Origin: Bacillota bacterium
Lineage (GTDB): Bacteria; Bacillota_A; Clostridia; DSM-8532
Assembly (NCBI GenBank): GCA_023424865.1
Contig: JAFADM010000314.1
Coordinates: 1-10,232, forward strand
Direction of reading: 5' to 3'
Length of the DNA: 10,232 nucleotides
Made by a program: the position numbers and the translations under genes. The notes under the pieces were generated by a model. It searched no databases. It was given only the letters and a program-made list of their open reading frames with translations, and was not told the origin of the DNA. Below, in pieces: positions 7,915 through 10,232 of the stretch (positions are counted from its first letter, which is position 1; every line of letters begins with the position of its first letter).

Positions 7915-7936
7915 TTGAGGTTCGGTTGAACCTCAA
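7915..7936 (-). promoter_or_regulatory. Perfect 9-bp inverted repeat in the transport-operon leader
   Basis: TTGAGGTTC (7915-7923) and GAACCTCAA (7928-7936) are exact complements around a 4-nt loop. On the minus strand the stem is followed by A residues and not T residues, so it is not a terminator there. If the promoter at 7940-7968 is real, it lies about at the transcription start. It could be an operator for the neighbouring TetR protein or a stabilising 5' mRNA hairpin. Confidence 0.5.
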
Positions 7937-7939
7937 TGT

Positions 7940-7968
7940 TTTATAGGTAGCTATTTGCATAAGCAAAT
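7940..7968 (-). promoter_or_regulatory. Candidate sigma-A promoter for the transport operon
   Basis: On the minus strand a -10-like TATAAA (7945-7940) is preceded by TTTGCT (7967-7962, 16-bp spacer) or TTGCTT (15-bp spacer). The -35 side overlaps a 6-bp dyad, ATTTGC/GCAAAT (7953-7968, 4-nt loop), so a repressor there would block the polymerase. Predicted start is near 7933. The -10 match is good and the -35 match only moderate. Confidence 0.4.
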
Positions 7969-8047
7969 CCTGCTAAAAGGGAGGAGGTCCGATGCCCCCG
8001 AGCTTTTAATTGTATTTGCTTATTTAGTTGACTTTAGAGAGGATATT

Positions 8048-8674
8048 TCAGTCCGCATCAGGATTCAGAATGGTGTTCCAACCCGCGAGGAAAAACTTTT
8101 TGAGCCTGTCAATATAGCGATCGGCAGCGTCCCTGTTCATGTCATGCACCACAATTTCAAAGACTCCTGATAAAAACGCGCTGGAAACGATATGTAAAAG
8201 CTCCGGTGAAGCCCGGCCTGAAAGAAGCGCTTCCTTACAAGCTGTTTCAACAAATTTCATGGAATAAGCCACATCGATTTCTACCAGGCTGTGGATAAAG
8301 TCGGAGTAGACGGTTCCCTCAGAACAGGAAATGAGTAATTTGACCTCGTCAAAATGATCGTAAATGTACCCGATAAACTCCTTAAACTTATCATCGGAAT
8401 AATCGTTAACCCGTTCCTTTTGTTCAATGCCCGGCAGCTCGCTGAAATCCTGCTGTGCGGATACATAGATAGTCTTCAGCCCCTCAGCTGCGCCGGCCAC
8501 CAGGGCCTCAAACAAACCCTTCTTATCCGTAAAACGGGTGTATATGGATCCCGTGCTGGTTCCCGCTTTTTGTGCGATAGTACGCAAAGAGGCCTCCTGA
8601 AAGCCTTTTTCAAGAAACTCCTGCTTGGCGCATTCAAGAACTGTTTCGTATACACCTTCAATTTGCTTTGCCAT
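8048..8674 (-). CDS. TetR/AcrR-family transcriptional regulator
   Basis: This 208-residue protein has the TetR N-terminal DNA-binding domain. Residues 8-26 form the first helix and about 28-47 the helix-turn-helix, with the typical S-L-R-T-I-A-Q-K-A-G-T-S-T-G-S-I-Y-T-R-F sequence followed by D-K-K-G-L-F-E-A-L. The C-terminal part (about 60-208) is a divergent helical ligand-binding and dimerisation domain from which no ligand can be read. The ATG at 8674 has only a modest ribosome binding site (AGGCAGG). It lies in the same direction as the transport operon with a 180-nt gap, so it is the natural candidate repressor of that operon and of itself. Candidate binding sites are the dyads at 7881-7900, 7915-7936, 7953-7968 and 8757-8802. 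These do not share an obvious half-site, so it cannot recognise all of them in the same way. Family call firm; target assignment inferred. Confidence 0.92.
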   Translation of the reverse strand: MAKQIEGVYETVLECAKQEFLEKGFQEASLRTIAQKAGTSTGSIYTRFTDKKGLFEALVAGAAEGLKTIYVSAQQDFSELPGIEQKERVNDYSDDKFKEFIGYIYDHFDEVKLLISCSEGTVYSDFIHSLVEIDVAYSMKFVETACKEALLSGRASPELLHIVSSAFLSGVFEIVVHDMNRDAADRYIDRLKKFFLAGWNTILNPDAD

Positions 8675-8751
8675 CTCTACCTGCCTTTGGAAACGCTTTC
8701 TCCGTCATTGCAATAGTCCGTGATATTCGGAGTTTTTGCATCGGAATCAAT

Positions 8752-8802
8752 AAAAATGCTACATTCATAACGGTGTTTCAAAACACTGTTATGAATGTAG
8801 CA
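8752..8802 (-). terminator. 22-bp inverted repeat with U-tract after the radical SAM gene; possible TetR operator
   Basis: Arms 8757-8778 and 8781-8802 are complementary over 22 positions with one G-T wobble and only two central bases. On the minus strand the stem starts 17 nt after the radical SAM stop codon and is followed by TTTTT (8756-8752), as a rho-independent terminator would be. The stem is long and AT-rich for a terminator, and it lies about 80-130 nt upstream of the tetR start, so it could also serve as a dimer-binding operator for TetR autoregulation. No convincing tetR promoter pair was found beside it. Confidence 0.65.
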
Positions 8803-8818
8803 CAACGCCGAAAAGCTG

Positions 8819-10186
8819 TCAATAGGATTTTGCTCGGCATTCTACACAATGGCCCGCACATTCCCATAGCTCATCCGCCACAGCCGCCCAGTTTTCCGCG
8901 GTTGTTTGGCATTTCGCCGTCAGGTTATGAACATCCTCAGGACTTTGAAGGTCGGTGGAATGAGCGCCTGAGGCCTCCACCATCCGGGCCAGCGCGCCGG
9001 GATTATCCAAAAGAGGGCAGGGGCGCAGATGGTTTTCATTGAAGGGCTGACCTGCCCGGTAAGCCATGAACAGGGGGGATTGCAGGGCTTCAAGCAAAGA
9101 CTTTTCACGGATGTTGGAATCCGAATAGTGAATAAACGCACAGGGCTCCATATCCCCGTTGGCATTGATGTGAAAGTAATTTCTGCCTCCGGCAATGCAC
9201 CCCTTAGGGTATTCGCCATCATTCCAGAAATCCATTGTGAAAATCGGTTTTGTTTCCCGAAACCCTCTCACCTGTTCATACATGAATTTTCTCTGCGCGG
9301 CATTTACCATCAGCTCCGGCACGGCAGCATTGCCCACGGGCATGTATGTAAAGAGCCAGCAGAATTTGGCGCCCCATTCAATCATCTGATCAAAATAGTC
9401 CTCGGAGCCGATGCTTTCACAGTTTTTGCTGGTATAGCAGCAGGAGATTCCGAAGGGAATGCGTCTGGCCTTAAGAATGGCCATGGCCTTTTCCACCTTT
9501 TTAAAGGTTCCGCCGCCCCGGCGGAAATCGGTTTCGTTTTCAAAGCCCTCAACACTGATGGCAGGAAGGAAGTTTTTAACCCGCAGCAGTTCGTCCGCAA
9601 AGGCCTCGTCAATAAGTGTACCGTTTGTAAACGCCGTAAACTGGCAATCGGGATGGGCTTGGCACAAGCGAAGGATGTCGTCCTTCCTTACAAGGGGCTC
9701 GCCGCCGGAGTAAAGGAAAAAGTAAGTGCCAAGCGCATTGGCCTGCCTGATAATAGAATCCAGCTCATCATAGGTCATATTCAGCCTGTTTCCATATTCC
9801 GCGGCCCAGCAGCCGGTACACTTAAGGTTGCAGGCAGAGGTGGGATCCATGAGAATAGCCCATGGAATATTGCAGTTGTGCTTTGCCTGGAGATCCTCGT
9901 TCACATCCCCCCACTTAAGGCAGGCATTGATAACGAAGTTTTCGAATATCTTCTGGCGAATACCGCTGTCAATATCCGTCCAAACGCTCATAACGTATTT
10001 ATACCAGTTGCTTTCAGGATTGCTTAAGACGCTTTTTATGGCATCGAGCTGACCGTCAAGAATACCCGAGGGTACAAAATGATTTAAAAATTCAGAGATT
10101 TTAGGAAGGTTGTTCTTTGGATCACGGTCAATATACTCATAGGCTTTTTTCAGGCCTATAGCCTGAAGATTTGATTTAATACTCAT
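8819..10186 (-). CDS. Radical SAM protein with SPASM-like C-terminal domain, function unknown
   Basis: This 455-residue protein carries the radical SAM cluster motif C119-N-L-K-C123-T-G-C126-W and the glycine-rich SAM-binding S-G-G-E-P (160-164), with T-N-G-T (187-190) and S-V-E-G (211-214) strands typical of the barrel. A SPASM-like auxiliary-cluster region follows: C330-x2-G...N-G-D-x-E-P-C349, then C390, then C426. The extreme C-terminus holds C443-x3-C447-x2-C450, a second copy of the CX3CX2C spacing. The N-terminal 110 residues are an extra helical region before the barrel. The ATG at 10186 follows AAAGGA (10197-10202) at a 10-nt spacing. A strong hairpin terminator separates it from tetR. 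I recognise the overall sequence as a conserved clostridial radical SAM group but know of no established reaction. SPASM relatives include peptide-maturing enzymes and heme-pathway enzymes (AhbC/AhbD, NirJ). No precursor peptide gene is visible next to it. Confidence 0.88.
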   Translation of the reverse strand: MSIKSNLQAIGLKKAYEYIDRDPKNNLPKISEFLNHFVPSGILDGQLDAIKSVLSNPESNWYKYVMSVWTDIDSGIRQKIFENFVINACLKWGDVNEDLQAKHNCNIPWAILMDPTSACNLKCTGCWAAEYGNRLNMTYDELDSIIRQANALGTYFFLYSGGEPLVRKDDILRLCQAHPDCQFTAFTNGTLIDEAFADELLRVKNFLPAISVEGFENETDFRRGGGTFKKVEKAMAILKARRIPFGISCCYTSKNCESIGSEDYFDQMIEWGAKFCWLFTYMPVGNAAVPELMVNAAQRKFMYEQVRGFRETKPIFTMDFWNDGEYPKGCIAGGRNYFHINANGDMEPCAFIHYSDSNIREKSLLEALQSPLFMAYRAGQPFNENHLRPCPLLDNPGALARMVEASGAHSTDLQSPEDVHNLTAKCQTTAENWAAVADELWECAGHCVECRAKSY

Positions 10187-10232
10187 TGGATGTTTATCCT
10201 TTCCGTTAGCCTTAATTTGAGGGATATCTTTA

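Noticed and set aside
7977..7999. Possible weak terminator after tetR (GGGGG/CCTCC stem, then CCCTTTT, on the minus strand)
   Set aside because: The stem has only five pairs including a wobble, and the four-T run starts several bases after it. It is too weak to call, so read-through from tetR into the transport operon remains possible.
8675..8818. Promoter for tetR within the 144-nt gap
   Set aside because: TTGAAA in the inverted-repeat loop has no good -10 at 16-18 bp (best is CATTTT), and TATGAA lacks a fitting -35. Neither was strong enough to annotate.
9029..10027. A 332-codon open frame on the plus strand opposite the radical SAM gene
   Set aside because: It lies entirely antisense to a gene with clear catalytic motifs, has no recognisable domain or convincing ribosome binding site, and is explained by codon bias of the true gene.

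Overview
The window reads as a chromosomal segment of an anaerobic, moderate-GC member of the Bacillota, most likely a clostridial lineage such as Lachnospiraceae or Oscillospiraceae. This rests on strong AGGAGG-type ribosome binding sites, the solute-binding-protein subtype, the stand-alone ECF transporter module and the SPASM-type radical SAM protein. It is an inference from gene content; there is no rRNA or other taxonomic marker.

Layout. A 5'-truncated sugar-type ABC solute-binding protein (1-1347, +) ends at a hairpin that can terminate transcription from both sides (1365-1416). Everything else lies on the minus strand. In transcription order it is: a radical SAM/SPASM protein (10186-8819); a long 22-bp inverted repeat with a U-tract (8802-8752); a TetR-family regulator (8674-8048); a 180-nt regulatory gap with a candidate promoter and several dyads (8047-7868); then five transport genes running to the shared terminator. 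These five are two ABC half-transporters (7867-6125 and 6111-4366), an ECF S component of the Trep_Strep/MptD family (4303-3722), EcfT (3722-2994) and a double-ATPase EcfA (2966-1470).

How it works together. The five transport genes are closely spaced: 13 nt between the half-transporters, 62 nt containing a perfect hairpin before the S component, a 1-nt TAATG overlap between S and T, and 27 nt before EcfA. They form one probable operon with TetR upstream. EcfA, EcfT and S together make a complete dedicated ECF importer. The two half-transporters both keep intact ATPase motifs and should form a heterodimer. From memory, the gene order (two ABC half-transporters, S, T, A) matches the distal part of the streptococcal heme operon (siaDE-siaFGH), and similar modules accompany metallophore loci. 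Uptake of a heme, metallophore or other metal-chelate ligand is therefore the leading, unproven hypothesis. A TTAG...CTAA dyad just upstream of the first transporter gene loosely resembles DtxR-family metal-regulator boxes, which would fit. The radical SAM gene is separated from the rest by a probable terminator and its function is unknown.
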